Shown here: piece by piece, positions 26,109 to 34,702 of the stretch
Numbering within the stretch: the first letter of the stretch is position 1
Layout of the letters: every line of letters starts with the position of its first letter
Assembly: GCF_003610255.1 (NCBI RefSeq)
Contig: NZ_RAPS01000001.1
Location: 620,001-684,000, forward strand
Source: Streptomyces sp. TLI_171
GTDB lineage: Bacteria; Actinomycetota; Actinomycetes; Streptomycetales; Streptomycetaceae
Direction: 5' to 3'
Length of the DNA stretch: 64,000 nt
Notes under the pieces: generated by a model
What the model was told of the DNA's origin: nothing
Database searches by the model: none
Seen by the model: only the letters and a program-made list of their open reading frames with translations
Made by a program: the position numbers and the translations under genes

Positions 26109-27232
26109 CCGGGGGTCTCCTCGGGGGTGGGGGTGTGGCGGCGCTGCCAGAACGGCCGGTCGGGCCAGCGTCGTTCGGCGGCGTAGTGGGTGCGGTGGTT
26201 GCGCAGGTAGGCGGCGCCGACCGCGTCGACGGTGCGGGCGTGGGCGGCCAGGGCGTCCGGGTCGCCGGACAGGTGGGCGTCGACGGCCCGGCCGGCGCTC
26301 AGGCCGGTGAACAGGGCGGTCAGGATGCCCTGCGAGGACAGCGGGTCGAACGCGACGGCGGCGTCCCCGGCGGCGGTCCAGCCGCCGCCGGAGACGGTGT
26401 CCAGGCGGGCGGTGTGGGCGGGCGCCCGCCGGGGCGCGGTGTCCGGCGGCCACGGGTGGGCGCCCGCGAGCGGTCCCACGTGGCGGGTCGCGGCGAGCCG
26501 GTCCGCGAGCGCGGTGCGGGCCGCGGGGAGGTCCGCGTCGGTGTACCAGGCCAGCAGGCGGCGGCCGGTGGGCAGCGGCGCGGTGTACCACCAGCCGTCG
26601 GACGCGGCCTCGACCGTGGTGGTGGTGTCCGGGGTCGGCGGGTCCGCGGGGCCGAGGGTGAGGTGGACGGCGATCAGCCGGTCGCGGACCAGCCGTCGGG
26701 CGCCGCAGGCGATGGCGACCGCGGCCCGGCGGCCGGTGGCGTCCACCAGCCAGCGGCACCGCGCCGGGCGGCTTCCGCCGGGGCCGCGCAGTTCCACCGT
26801 CCACCCGCCGTCCGCGGTGCGGGCGACCGGGCGGACCGCCGTCCCGGTGGCGAGTCGGGCGCCCTGCGCCCGGGCCTGCGCGCGCAGTCGGCGGTCGAAC
26901 AGCGGCCGGTCGAGGTGCCAGCCGGGGCCGTGCGGGTCGAGGATGCTGTCCTGCCAGCCGAGCTCCGGACCGCCCCAGGCCGACCGGTTGGCCCGGCACG
27001 GCAGGTGACCCTCCGTCAGGGCCCGGTCGGCGCCCAGGTCGCGGAGCAGCACCCGGGCGGCGGCGGGCAGCGCCTCGCCGACCTGCGCCGGGCCGCGGCC
27101 GGCGTCCGCGAGCAGCACCGTCCGGCCCGCGCGCAGCAGGGCGAGCGCGGCGGCCGCACCCGCCGGGCCCCCGCCCGCCACCACCACGTCGTAGCGGGCG
27201 TGCCCGGCCGCGGCGGGTGCGGCGGGCGTCAC
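26105..27232 (-). CDS. lodB: LodB-like FAD monooxygenase (CTQ maturase)
   Basis: A 375-residue flavoprotein whose GTG at 27232 overlaps the stop of lodA by 4 bp. The N-terminal Rossmann loop is VVAGGGPAGAAAALALLRAG, and the second FAD motif region is SGGGWTAAGDAAVAFDPLSS with QGILTALFTG. The build matches the halogenase/hydroxylase-type flavoproteins. In Marinomonas the cognate LodB is required to form the cysteine-tryptophylquinone cofactor in LodA. Operon position and family make the same role likely here. Confidence 0.85.
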   Translation of the reverse strand: MTPAAPAAAGHARYDVVVAGGGPAGAAAALALLRAGRTVLLADAGRGPAQVGEALPAAARVLLRDLGADRALTEGHLPCRANRSAWGGPELGWQDSILDPHGPGWHLDRPLFDRRLRAQARAQGARLATGTAVRPVARTADGGWTVELRGPGGSRPARCRWLVDATGRRAAVAIACGARRLVRDRLIAVHLTLGPADPPTPDTTTTVEAASDGWWYTAPLPTGRRLLAWYTDADLPAARTALADRLAATRHVGPLAGAHPWPPDTAPRRAPAHTARLDTVSGGGWTAAGDAAVAFDPLSSQGILTALFTGLSAGRAVDAHLSGDPDALAAHARTVDAVGAAYLRNHRTHYAAERRWPDRPFWQRRHTPTPEETPG

Positions 27233-29226
27233 GCGGTGCCGTTCGCGGGGCGGGCGCCGCCGCCGTTGGCGGACTCCTCGCCGAACGGGTCGAGCTTGTC
27301 GATGTAGCCCACCGTGATGTCCTCCGCGCGGTAGCCGGTCCGCTCGGCGACGTCGCCGAGCACGCCGCTGTGCGCGGCGGTGTCCAGGGCGGTGGGCTCC
27401 GGGACGTGCACGGTGACCAGGTTGCGGTTCGGCGAGACCCCTTCCAGCGGGAAGCCCGGCACCGACTCGACCTGCACGGTCTCGGGGAACCGGCCGTCGC
27501 CCACCGTGTAGCGGCGGGCCTCCACGATGCCGAAGTGGTGCCACTCCTCGACGGCCTGGGCGAGCTGCTCCTTGTACTGGCCGCGCAGGCCGCGCAGCCA
27601 GGACGCCCGCCGGGCGAACGCGTCCTCCCGCTCCTCCTGCGAACTCGCCTCCCCGGCTTCCTGGTTGACGATCCGGAAGTCCTCCGCGGTGAGCACGTGG
27701 TTGGGCACCCGGGCGGGCCAGAAGGTCGGCAGGTGCGGGTCGTAGCGGCCTTTGGGCAGCGCGTTCGACTCGTAGCCGGAACGGCAGCTGGCGGTGTCGG
27801 TCTGCCACGGGATCGCCATCCAGCGGGTCAGCCCGCCGGGCGGCTGGGCGTGCAGCGGGCCGTCGGCGCCGAGGGCGCGTTCGGCGCTCAACTGCGGGCC
27901 GTAGTCCGGCTCCGGGTCGTCGTCGGCGCGGTGCAGGATCCGGAACGGCTCCTGGTACATGGTGGTGTGGCGGATCGGCCAGGTCACCTCGCAGCCCGGG
28001 TGGAAGGCGTCGGCCAGGCAGAAGTCCAGGGCGGCGCGGTCCAGCAGGCCCGGCTGCTCGGCGATCGGCGCGTCCTCCACCCGGCTCGGGAAGCCGGGCG
28101 TCGCGGCGGTGCTGAACTCGCCGGCCGCCCACTTCTCCAGCTGCTCGATCTGGGTGTCGGACAGCGTCAGGTACTGGAGCTTCGACTTCGGCCTGCTCGC
28201 CATGCCGTCGCCGTAGAACCACGGCCACGGCTGCGGTGACAGCCCGTCACGTTCGTAGTCCCGCATCGCGGTGAACACCTGGCGGCGCAGCTCGCGGTTG
28301 CGTTCGGCCTTGCTGGACAGGCGGGCCAGCAGGGCGGGAGCCGTGAAGTCCTCCGGGCCGCCGAAGCCGTGGTGGGTGGCGTAGCCCTTGTTGACCCACT
28401 GGAGTTCGCAGAAGCGGCGCAGGATCGGCTCGACGTCCCGCTCGAACACCACCTCGTCGTCCGCTCCGGGCCGGCGCGGGCGGAAGACGTCGTGCAGCAG
28501 GTCCCACAGGGTGCGCGGGGTCTTCACGTCGGGGGCGTAGTTGGGCGGGCCGACCACCACCCAGGCGCCCTTGACCTCGACGGCCCTGCCGTTCAGCTTC
28601 AGGGTGGCGGTGACCGGTCCGTCGGAGGTGTCGTCGTACCAGCCGTCGTTGTTGCCGAAGGACTGCAGCTCCTCTCCCCCGGGTGCGCCGGAGGTGCCGC
28701 TGCCGCCGAGGACCACCAGCCGGCCCTCCTCGTCGGCCTGCATCCGGCCCAGCGGGACGCTCACGCCGAGGAACGATCCGCCGGTGAACTCCACCGGTCC
28801 CTTGCTGCCGTGGGCCAGGGTCTTGCGGCCCGGGTCGATGATCAGCTGCGCGCGCCCGGCGCCGTCGGTCTTGCCGTTGCGGCGCAGCGACGCCTTGCCC
28901 TGCATGTCGGGGATGTCCAGGGCGAGGTCGAAGTTGTACCAGGCCGCCTTCCGGTTGGCGACGTGGACGGCCCACTCCACCTCCACCCCGGTGTCGGAAG
29001 GCTTCAGTTCACGGACCACGCGGTCCTGCGCGTCGTAGCCGTAGATCCGGAACCGGGCGGCCTCCCGCTTGATCGCACCGGTCTCGTCCTTGTGGAAGCC
29101 GACCGGCGCGGGCTCGGGCGCGGGCGTCTCGGGGCCGTAGTACCAGCCGTCCTCGCGGGTGCTGTTGCCGACCCGGGCCACCCCGACCGCGGGGTGGATC
29201 TTCGCGTAGGCGATCTCTTCGGTCAT
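27229..29226 (-). CDS. lodA: LodA/GoxA-family CTQ-dependent oxidase
   Basis: A 665-residue protein opening with MTEEIAYAKIHPAVGVARVG, the family's N-terminal signature. The quinone-forming region is intact: Cys412 in AFHPGCEVTWPIRH, and the tryptophan segment GLTRWMAIPWQTDTASC (Trp469 or Trp474 is the probable partner). Known members oxidise the epsilon-amine of lysine (LodA) or glycine (GoxA), releasing H2O2 and ammonia; LodA is a secreted antibacterial protein lacking a usual signal peptide, and none is seen here. Substrate specificity cannot be read from sequence. It heads a three-gene, start-stop-coupled operon. AAAGGA precedes the ATG. Confidence 0.92.
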   Translation of the reverse strand: MTEEIAYAKIHPAVGVARVGNSTREDGWYYGPETPAPEPAPVGFHKDETGAIKREAARFRIYGYDAQDRVVRELKPSDTGVEVEWAVHVANRKAAWYNFDLALDIPDMQGKASLRRNGKTDGAGRAQLIIDPGRKTLAHGSKGPVEFTGGSFLGVSVPLGRMQADEEGRLVVLGGSGTSGAPGGEELQSFGNNDGWYDDTSDGPVTATLKLNGRAVEVKGAWVVVGPPNYAPDVKTPRTLWDLLHDVFRPRRPGADDEVVFERDVEPILRRFCELQWVNKGYATHHGFGGPEDFTAPALLARLSSKAERNRELRRQVFTAMRDYERDGLSPQPWPWFYGDGMASRPKSKLQYLTLSDTQIEQLEKWAAGEFSTAATPGFPSRVEDAPIAEQPGLLDRAALDFCLADAFHPGCEVTWPIRHTTMYQEPFRILHRADDDPEPDYGPQLSAERALGADGPLHAQPPGGLTRWMAIPWQTDTASCRSGYESNALPKGRYDPHLPTFWPARVPNHVLTAEDFRIVNQEAGEASSQEEREDAFARRASWLRGLRGQYKEQLAQAVEEWHHFGIVEARRYTVGDGRFPETVQVESVPGFPLEGVSPNRNLVTVHVPEPTALDTAAHSGVLGDVAERTGYRAEDITVGYIDKLDPFGEESANGGGARPANGTA

Positions 29227-29649
29227 CGGGTGCGCTGTCCTTTCGGAGCGGGCGGAGCCGCACGGGCCACGGACGGGCCCGGCCCGGAGCGGTGCGGCGC
29301 AAGGGCGCTTCGTGGCCGACCTTGACAGATCGAGTACGACCGGGTTGCGCGGCTCGCGGAACCGGAACGAGACGTGGCCCGAACGGGTGGCACGGCAGGC
29401 ACGCTGCGTGACCGGCTTCCCGCGACGGGCACAACTGGGCCTTCCGGCCAGCCAGTTCGGCGGGCGCCCGGGCAGCGGCCACCCGGTGCCCTTGCACCGG
29501 TGGCGTAGCGTGGGAGCGTTGGCCGGTCGGTCCGTCGGACCGGGGGTCGGCTCCCGCCGTTCGCAGCCTTCGTACTCGGAACACCGATCCGGGCGCGGCC
29601 GTCACGGCGTGGGCGCCTCCGCGGGCCCCGGCGGGCGAGGAGGCCACAC
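29227..29649. other. Divergent intergenic region
   Basis: This 423-bp stretch without a gene lies between divergent lodA and a STAS gene. It should hold both promoters. A perfect TTGACA is at 29322-29327 on the plus strand, but no -10 box lies at the right distance. I see no strong palindrome or hairpin. Confidence 0.5.
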
Positions 29650-30078
29650 ATGCCCGTCCGCGCCGACAGTGCCCCGACCGCGGGTCCGCCGCCCGGCCCG
29701 CACCTGACCGCCACCACCACCCGGCTCGGCCACACCGCGGTGTGCCACCTGGCCGGCGACCTGGACGTCGACACCCGCGAGCGCGCCGCGGCCGCACTGG
29801 CCCGCGCCGCCGCCGAGCCGCACCACCTGGTGTGCGTCGTGCTGCGCGACATCGACTTCCTCGCCTGCGCCGGACTGACCACCCTGCTGGAGGCCCGGGC
29901 GGCCGCCCTCGCGGCGGACCGCTCCCTCGCCCTGGTCGACCCCAGCCCGCCGGTCCGCCGGGTCCTCGAACTCACCGGCACCGGCAGCCTGTTCCCCGTC
30001 CTCGCCGACCTGCCGCGCGGCGACTGCCCGACCGGATCCGCCCCGGACGGACTGTGCCGCGCGACGCCGGTCGGGTAG
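29650..30078 (+). CDS. STAS-domain protein lacking the phospho-Ser
   Basis: A 142-residue anti-sigma-antagonist-like protein behind a GAGGAGG site. The STAS fold is clear: TAVCHLAGDLDVDTRERAAA, LVCVVLRDIDFLACAGLTTL and a C-terminal VRRVLELTG helix. In SpoIIAA/RsbV the loop reads D-S-S/T-G-L and the first Ser is phosphorylated by the partner kinase. Here it reads A-C-A-G-L, so the phosphoacceptor is absent. It may act as a constitutive antagonist or in a complex with other STAS proteins. It is divergent from the CTQ oxidase operon. Confidence 0.85.
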   Translation: MPVRADSAPTAGPPPGPHLTATTTRLGHTAVCHLAGDLDVDTRERAAAALARAAAEPHHLVCVVLRDIDFLACAGLTTLLEARAAALAADRSLALVDPSPPVRRVLELTGTGSLFPVLADLPRGDCPTGSAPDGLCRATPVG

Positions 30079-30107
30079 TCACCGGCCGGTGCGGGCCGCT
30101 CGGACGC

Positions 30108-30620
30108 TCAGGAGGCGGCGCCCAGTCGGCCCAAGACCGTCGACACGTTGCGCGGCACGTCCTGGACGGAGTCCAGCACCAACCGGTCGTGCGACCACGG
30201 GGCGAACTCCGTGCGGCGCCGCTGGACCACCTCCCAGGTCGGCTCGGGGAAGCCGTCGATCTGCCGTGCGCGTCCTTCCAGGCGGCGGCGGTGCGTCGCC
30301 TCGTCGGAGCAGACCACCTCGACGAACACCACCGGGACACCGTGGCGCGCAGCCAGCGAGCGCCACTGCTGCCGGGCCTCCTCCACCGCGTTGACGGCGT
30401 CGACGATCACGGTCTGGTCCAGGGCCAGCACGCCGTCGGCGACCACCTCGGCCACCACGTACGCCGCCAGGCCGGTGGGCTGACTGCGCGTCACACCGGC
30501 GCGCCACATCGCGGCCTCGATCGGGTCCACCGACACCACCGGAGCGCCGAGCTTCCGCCCGAGCTCCGCGGCGACCGCGCTCTTGCCCGCGCCGGGCAGG
30601 CCCGCCATCACGATCAGCAT
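30108..30620 (-). CDS. P-loop kinase/AAA_33 family ATPase
   Basis: A 170-residue protein beginning MLIVMAGLPGAGKSAVAAEL, with Walker A GLPGAGKS at residues 8-15. It also has TVIVDAVNAVEEARQQWRSL in the Walker B/substrate position and an Arg-rich lid (SDEATHRRRLEGRARQ). Small proteins of this type phosphorylate small molecules, RNA or antibiotics; the substrate is unknown. It converges with the STAS gene. Confidence 0.85.
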   Translation of the reverse strand: MLIVMAGLPGAGKSAVAAELGRKLGAPVVSVDPIEAAMWRAGVTRSQPTGLAAYVVAEVVADGVLALDQTVIVDAVNAVEEARQQWRSLAARHGVPVVFVEVVCSDEATHRRRLEGRARQIDGFPEPTWEVVQRRRTEFAPWSHDRLVLDSVQDVPRNVSTVLGRLGAAS

Positions 30621-30659
30621 GCGCCCACCCTCGCACAGTGCGGCGGCCGGGCCGGCCGG

Positions 30660-31208
30660 TCAGGGCGGGGGACGCAGCAGGTCCTGGAGCAGGCGCAGGG
30701 CCGCTTCGACGGTGGCGGCCCGGATGTCCTCGGGGCTGGTGGTGGGCGGACGGGGTTGGGCGGTGCGGGTCGCGAGCGGGCCGGCGGCGGCGATGTGGAC
30801 GGTGCCGACGGGGCGGCCGTCGTGGGGCGCGGGGCCGGCGGCGCCCGTGGTGGCCAGCCCGTAGGTGGCGTGGGTGAGGGCGCGGACGCCCTCGGCCATC
30901 TGCGCGGCGACCTCCGGGTGGACGGCCCCCTGGTCGGCGAGCAGGTCCTCGTCGACGTGCAGGAGCTCGGACTTGACCGCGGCGGTGTAGGCGACCACGC
31001 CGCCGAGGAACACCTCGCCGGCCCCGGGGGCGTCGGCGAGGGCCGCGGCGAGCCGGCCGGCGGTCAGGGACTCCGCGGTGGCGACGGAGTGGCCGGCGGC
31101 CTGCAGGGCGGCGGTGACCCGGCGGGCCAGGGCCTGCACGGGCGCCAGGCCGCGGTCCTCGCCGGCCGGTGCCGGATCGGACGGTGCGGGGCGGTGCTGC
31201 GGGCTCAT
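30660..31208 (-). CDS. CinA C-terminal domain amidohydrolase
   Basis: A 182-residue protein consisting of one CinA/PncC domain: VATAESLTAGRLAAALADAP, EVFLGGVVAYTAAVKSELLH, ATYGLATTGAAGPAPHDGRP and VGTVHIAAAGP. PncC-type enzymes deamidate nicotinamide mononucleotide to NaMN in NAD recycling. The N-terminal molybdopterin-like domain of full CinA is missing, as in E. coli YgaD/PncC. Its ATG overlaps the stop of the decarboxylase gene by 4 bp. The C-terminal tail is variable and Pro-rich. Confidence 0.9.
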   Translation of the reverse strand: MSPQHRPAPSDPAPAGEDRGLAPVQALARRVTAALQAAGHSVATAESLTAGRLAAALADAPGAGEVFLGGVVAYTAAVKSELLHVDEDLLADQGAVHPEVAAQMAEGVRALTHATYGLATTGAAGPAPHDGRPVGTVHIAAAGPLATRTAQPRPPTTSPEDIRAATVEAALRLLQDLLRPPP

Positions 31209-32671
31209 GGCGTGCGGGTGACCCGGACGCTGGTGAGCCCGGGGTCGGCGCTGTCGGGGACGAGCATGCCGGCCGCCACCCCGCTGCGCAGGTAGTCGAG
31301 GACCTCGTCGGTGAGGCGCTCGCCGGGCAGCGCCGCGGGGATGCCGGGCGGGTAGGGCGTGAGCATCTCGGCGGCGATCCGCCCCGCCGCCTTCTCGATC
31401 GGCACCTGTTCGGTCGGTCCGAAGAACGCGTCGCGGGGCAGCATCGCCTGCTCCAGGCGCAGCCCGCCCGGATCCGGCACCTGCACCTGGCGCGCCGGGC
31501 GGAGGCCGGCGGCCAGGGCGCCGAGTTCGGTGAGTCCGTGCAGCAGCGCGTCGGCGGTGGTGTCGTCGTCGGCGTGGGTGAGCTGGGCGCTGATCCGGCG
31601 GTGGTCGCAGACGTGCAGGCCGAGTTGGTGGTGCGAGCGCAGCCAGTCGCCCGCCCGGTAGCCGGTGGTGCCCAGCCCGGAGATGTCGATGATCACCTGC
31701 AGCGGGTCCAGGTCGGCGGCGAGCCCGGGTCCGCAGAAGTCCTCGCGGCCATGGACGTGGAAGCCGTCGAGGGCGTCGATCCGCGCCCGGACGTCCGCGG
31801 CGAGCGCGAGGGCCCGGCCGTAGAGGGTGCGCCCGTGCTGGACCATCTGGCGGCGCCAGCCGTCCAGTGCCGCGTGCACCAGGACGGACGGGCTGGTGGT
31901 GCCGAGCAGGTCCTCGCGCTGCTTGAGGACGGCGGGGTCGATCAGCGAGCCCTGCAGGTGGAAGACGGAGCTCTGTTCGGGCGCCGAGCCCATCTTGTGC
32001 ACGGAGGTGACGCAGACGTCCGCGCCGGCGGCCATCGCCCACTGCGGCAGCTCGGGGTGGAACGGCAGGTGGGCGCCCCAGGCCTCGTCCACGATCAGCG
32101 GCCGGTCCGCGCGGTGGCAGGCCTCGGCGATCGCCCGCAGGTCGGCGCTGGTCCCGTACGGGGTGGGCGAGGTGACCAGGACGCCGCGGGCGTCCGGGTG
32201 CTCGGCCAGGGCGGCGCGCACGGTCTCGGCGGCGGGCGGGTGGGCGAGGTGGCGGCGGGCGTCCCAGCTGGGCTCCACCCAGACGGGCTCGATGCCCGCC
32301 ACGATGAGGCCCGCCACCACCGACTTGTGCGCGTCCCGGCCCACCAGCAGCTTCTCGTGCGGTCCGGCCACGGCGAGCATGGCGGCCTTCACCGACAGGG
32401 AGCTGCCGCAGGTGGAGAAGAAGGTGTGGTCGGCGCCGACGGCCTCGGCCATCAGCTCCTGCGCGTGCTGGAGGATGCCGCGGGAGTCGGTGCGGTCGTC
32501 CAGGCCCCCGGTGGCGAGCACGTCGGAGCGGAACACCGCCGCGCCCAGGGTCTCCAGGACCCGGGGGTCCGCACCGCGTCCCTGTTTGTGTCCGGGCGGC
32601 GTGAAGGGGATGAGCGGATTGGCGTGGAAGGCCGCGAGCGCTTCGAGCAGCGGCGCCTGTGACTGATCCAT
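31205..32671 (-). CDS. Orn/Lys/Arg decarboxylase family PLP enzyme
   Basis: A 488-residue fold-type-I PLP protein. FTPPGHKQGRGADP opens the domain, FFSTCGSSLSVKAAML binds the phosphate, LIVDEAWGAHLPFHPELPQ holds the Asp that pairs with the pyridine nitrogen, and TSVHKMGSAPEQSS carries the Schiff-base Lys. The C-terminal domain includes MLTPYPPGIP. The size fits the short actinobacterial decarboxylases acting on lysine, ornithine or arginine. No good ribosome site precedes the ATG; instead a perfect inverted repeat (32672-32687) abuts it. CinA is coupled downstream. Confidence 0.9.
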   Translation of the reverse strand: MDQSQAPLLEALAAFHANPLIPFTPPGHKQGRGADPRVLETLGAAVFRSDVLATGGLDDRTDSRGILQHAQELMAEAVGADHTFFSTCGSSLSVKAAMLAVAGPHEKLLVGRDAHKSVVAGLIVAGIEPVWVEPSWDARRHLAHPPAAETVRAALAEHPDARGVLVTSPTPYGTSADLRAIAEACHRADRPLIVDEAWGAHLPFHPELPQWAMAAGADVCVTSVHKMGSAPEQSSVFHLQGSLIDPAVLKQREDLLGTTSPSVLVHAALDGWRRQMVQHGRTLYGRALALAADVRARIDALDGFHVHGREDFCGPGLAADLDPLQVIIDISGLGTTGYRAGDWLRSHHQLGLHVCDHRRISAQLTHADDDTTADALLHGLTELGALAAGLRPARQVQVPDPGGLRLEQAMLPRDAFFGPTEQVPIEKAAGRIAAEMLTPYPPGIPAALPGERLTDEVLDYLRSGVAAGMLVPDSADPGLTSVRVTRTP

Positions 32672-32687
32672 GGGGCACGTGTGCCCC
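32672..32687. promoter_or_regulatory. Inverted repeat abutting a start codon
   Basis: GGGGCAC-GT-GTGCCCC lies immediately before the ATG of the decarboxylase, where a ribosome site should be. It could be an operator or an mRNA hairpin that limits initiation. Confidence 0.4.
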
Positions 32688-32826
32688 GGCCGGGGCGGCG
32701 GAAACGAGAGGCCCTCCCCCGCGGGCGTGCGCGAGTGGAACGCCCGGGTCGAGGCCGAGCAGCAGACGCCCGCGCCCTGAGCAGGCATCAGGTCCCGGGC
32801 CGGGACGGCACGCGGCGGGGCGGGCA

Positions 32827-32870
32827 GCACGAGGGCCCGCGCCGGGTCTCCTCGGCGCGGGCCCTCGTGC
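32827..32870 (-). terminator. Hairpin terminator of 31-codon gene
   Basis: An 18-bp perfect stem (32827-32844 with 32853-32870) and 8-base loop begins 15 bp past the stop of the small gene at 32885. Confidence 0.75.
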
Positions 32871-32884
32871 GGGCCCGGTCGGTC

Positions 32885-32980
32885 TCAGTACGGGAGCGGG
32901 CGCCCCGAGGGGGTACGCAGGTCGAGCGGCGGACGGGGGCGCTGCGGTGCGGGGCGTCGGATCACCAGGGTTCCAGCCAT
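32885..32980 (-). CDS. 31-residue Pro/Arg-rich peptide gene
   Basis: A complete small gene starting MAGTLVIRRPAPQRPRPPLD and ending TPSGRPLPY. The ATG is preceded by AAGGAGGTGAGG, one of the best ribosome-binding sites in the window, and a strong terminator follows. About a third of residues are Pro and a fifth Arg; there is no hydrophobic signal and no Cys. I do not recognise it. Arg/Pro-rich peptides can bind ribosomes, nucleic acid or membranes, but nothing here proves that. It lies alone between the PAS-PP2C phosphatase and the decarboxylase, all on the same strand. Confidence 0.6.
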   Translation of the reverse strand: MAGTLVIRRPAPQRPRPPLDLRTPSGRPLPY

Positions 32981-33069
32981 GTCCCTCACCTCCTTGGTTC
33001 CTTGGCGTGTTCCCGCTCCGGCAGGTCCTTACGCCTGCGCGGGGGCACGGCCCGAAACGGGGGCGGCGC

Positions 33070-34611
33070 TCAGCGGCTCACGTGGAGCACGCAGATGTCG
33101 TCGCGGCGGGTCTGCGGCGTGACGATTTCCCGCAGCAGGCCGTCGGGCGACAGGGCGTCGCCGGCCCGGGCGGCGGTCGCGGCCAGCTGGGCGAGGGCCT
33201 GGTCCAGCGGCCGGTCCCGGGTCTCGACCAGGCCGTCGGTGTAGAGCAGCAGTTGGTCGCCGGGCAGCAGCTGCAAGGTGGACGCGGCGTAGCGCGAGCC
33301 CGGGTCCGCGCCGAGCAGGATGCCCTCGGGCGCCGGCAGGAAGTCGGCGCGGCCGCCGCGCACCAGCAGCGGCGGCGGGTGCCCGGCCTGGGCCCAGGTG
33401 AGCTGCGCGGTGTCGGGCCGGTACCTGGCCATGATCATGGTGGCGGTGGTGAAGTTCGGCTTGGCGGTGTGCAGCAGCAGCGTGTTGAGGCGGGTGAGGA
33501 TGGTCGGCAGCGAGGACTCGGTGACGGCCATGCCCTTGGCGGTGAAGCGCAGCTGCGCCATGGTGGCGACGGCGTCCAGTCCGTGGCCGGCCACGTCGCC
33601 GATGACCAGCAGGGCGCTGCCGTCCGGCAGTTCGACGGCGCTGTACCAGTCGCCGCCGAGGTTGAGCCCGTCCTGCAGCGGCCGGTAGGCGACGTCGACG
33701 GTCAGGTCGGCGAGGTGGAGGGACTGCTGCGTGACCGGGAGCAGCGCGTCCTGGAGGCGGGCGGCGAGGGCGCGCTCGGCGGCGAGCCGGGTGCGCTGGG
33801 TCCTGGCCTCGCGCTGGTGGGCGAGGAGCCGGTGTTCGGCCTCCTTGGCGGCGGTGAGGTCCTGGAAGAAGCCGTGGGTCTCGACCGGGTGGCCGTGCGC
33901 GTCCCGCTCGGCCTCGAAGACCACCCGCAGGTGGCGCAGCTCGCCACCGGGCACGGCGATCCGGAAGGTCCGGTCCAGCGGCTCGCCGTCGTGCAGCAGG
34001 CGGCGCACCGCCTCGGCCATCGGGCCGCGGTCCTCCTCGTGGGCCCGGTCGGCGAGTTCCTCCAGGGTGATCGGGCCGAGCGCCGGGTCCCGCTCGAACA
34101 GCGGGTAGACCTCCGGCGACCAGGTGAGGGTGCCGCGCACCAGGTCCCGGTTCACCCAGCCCATCCGGCCCAGGCGCTGCATCAGGGACAGGCGGCGCTG
34201 CTCGCGCTCACCGGGGTCCAGTCGGACCCAGGACACCATCAGCCCGCCGAAGCAGGGCGCCGCGCGGACGGCGTACCGGGAGCGCCGCGGGATCCCCGCG
34301 AGGACCTCCTGGTAGTCGAACGGCTCGCCCTGGTAGGCGACGCCGGTGGCGAGTGCCCGGAGGTACCCCTGCCACAGCGACGAGCCGACCACCGTCGGGT
34401 AGGTCTCCACCACGGACAGGCCGACGAGTTCCTTCCCGCGCCGGGCGCCGACGTCGACGGCCTCGGCGGAAGCCGCCGCGATCCGGAAGTCGGCCACCTC
34501 GCCGTCCGCGCCGAGCACCGGCAGCAGGAACGACACCGAGCCGGAGATCCCGTCCAGCATCTCCTGCACCACCGACGCCGGGACGGCGGACGGCTTCTCT
34601 CGGTCGGTCAT
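33070..34611 (-). CDS. PAS-PAS-PP2C (RsbP/RsbU-type) phosphatase
   Basis: A 513-residue protein from the ATG at 34611 (MTDREKPS). Two PAS modules occupy about residues 10-120 (MLDGISGSVSFLLPVLGADG) and 130-260 (WSPEVYPLFERDPALGPITL, ETHGFFQDLTAAKEAE). A short coiled coil links them to a SpoIIE/PP2C domain (AARLQDALLP, NLGGDWYSAVELPDGS, LVIGDVAGHGLDAVATMAQL, AGHPPPLLV, LLLYTDGLVETRD, DDICVLHV). All metal-binding acidic residues look present. It should dephosphorylate a STAS antagonist in response to a PAS-sensed signal. No direct STAS neighbour is present. Confidence 0.92.
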   Translation of the reverse strand: MTDREKPSAVPASVVQEMLDGISGSVSFLLPVLGADGEVADFRIAAASAEAVDVGARRGKELVGLSVVETYPTVVGSSLWQGYLRALATGVAYQGEPFDYQEVLAGIPRRSRYAVRAAPCFGGLMVSWVRLDPGEREQRRLSLMQRLGRMGWVNRDLVRGTLTWSPEVYPLFERDPALGPITLEELADRAHEEDRGPMAEAVRRLLHDGEPLDRTFRIAVPGGELRHLRVVFEAERDAHGHPVETHGFFQDLTAAKEAEHRLLAHQREARTQRTRLAAERALAARLQDALLPVTQQSLHLADLTVDVAYRPLQDGLNLGGDWYSAVELPDGSALLVIGDVAGHGLDAVATMAQLRFTAKGMAVTESSLPTILTRLNTLLLHTAKPNFTTATMIMARYRPDTAQLTWAQAGHPPPLLVRGGRADFLPAPEGILLGADPGSRYAASTLQLLPGDQLLLYTDGLVETRDRPLDQALAQLAATAARAGDALSPDGLLREIVTPQTRRDDICVLHVSR

Positions 34612-34702
34612 GCCCAGAGCATCCCACACCCGTTCCGCGGCCCGGCCCGCTGCTCGGCGCGGGGCGCGACGCGCGGGGCGGTCCGCGGGCGGCTGGGCGC
34701 GG

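Noticed and set aside
29322..29327. Perfect TTGACA as a vegetative promoter
   Set aside because: No acceptable -10 box lies 16-18 bases downstream on the plus strand.
5159..32980. The two tiny genes as ribosomally made, modified peptide precursors
   Set aside because: No cyclase, dehydratase, radical SAM, protease or RiPP transporter gene lies beside either, and neither peptide has a leader/core layout or Cys/Ser/Thr-rich core.
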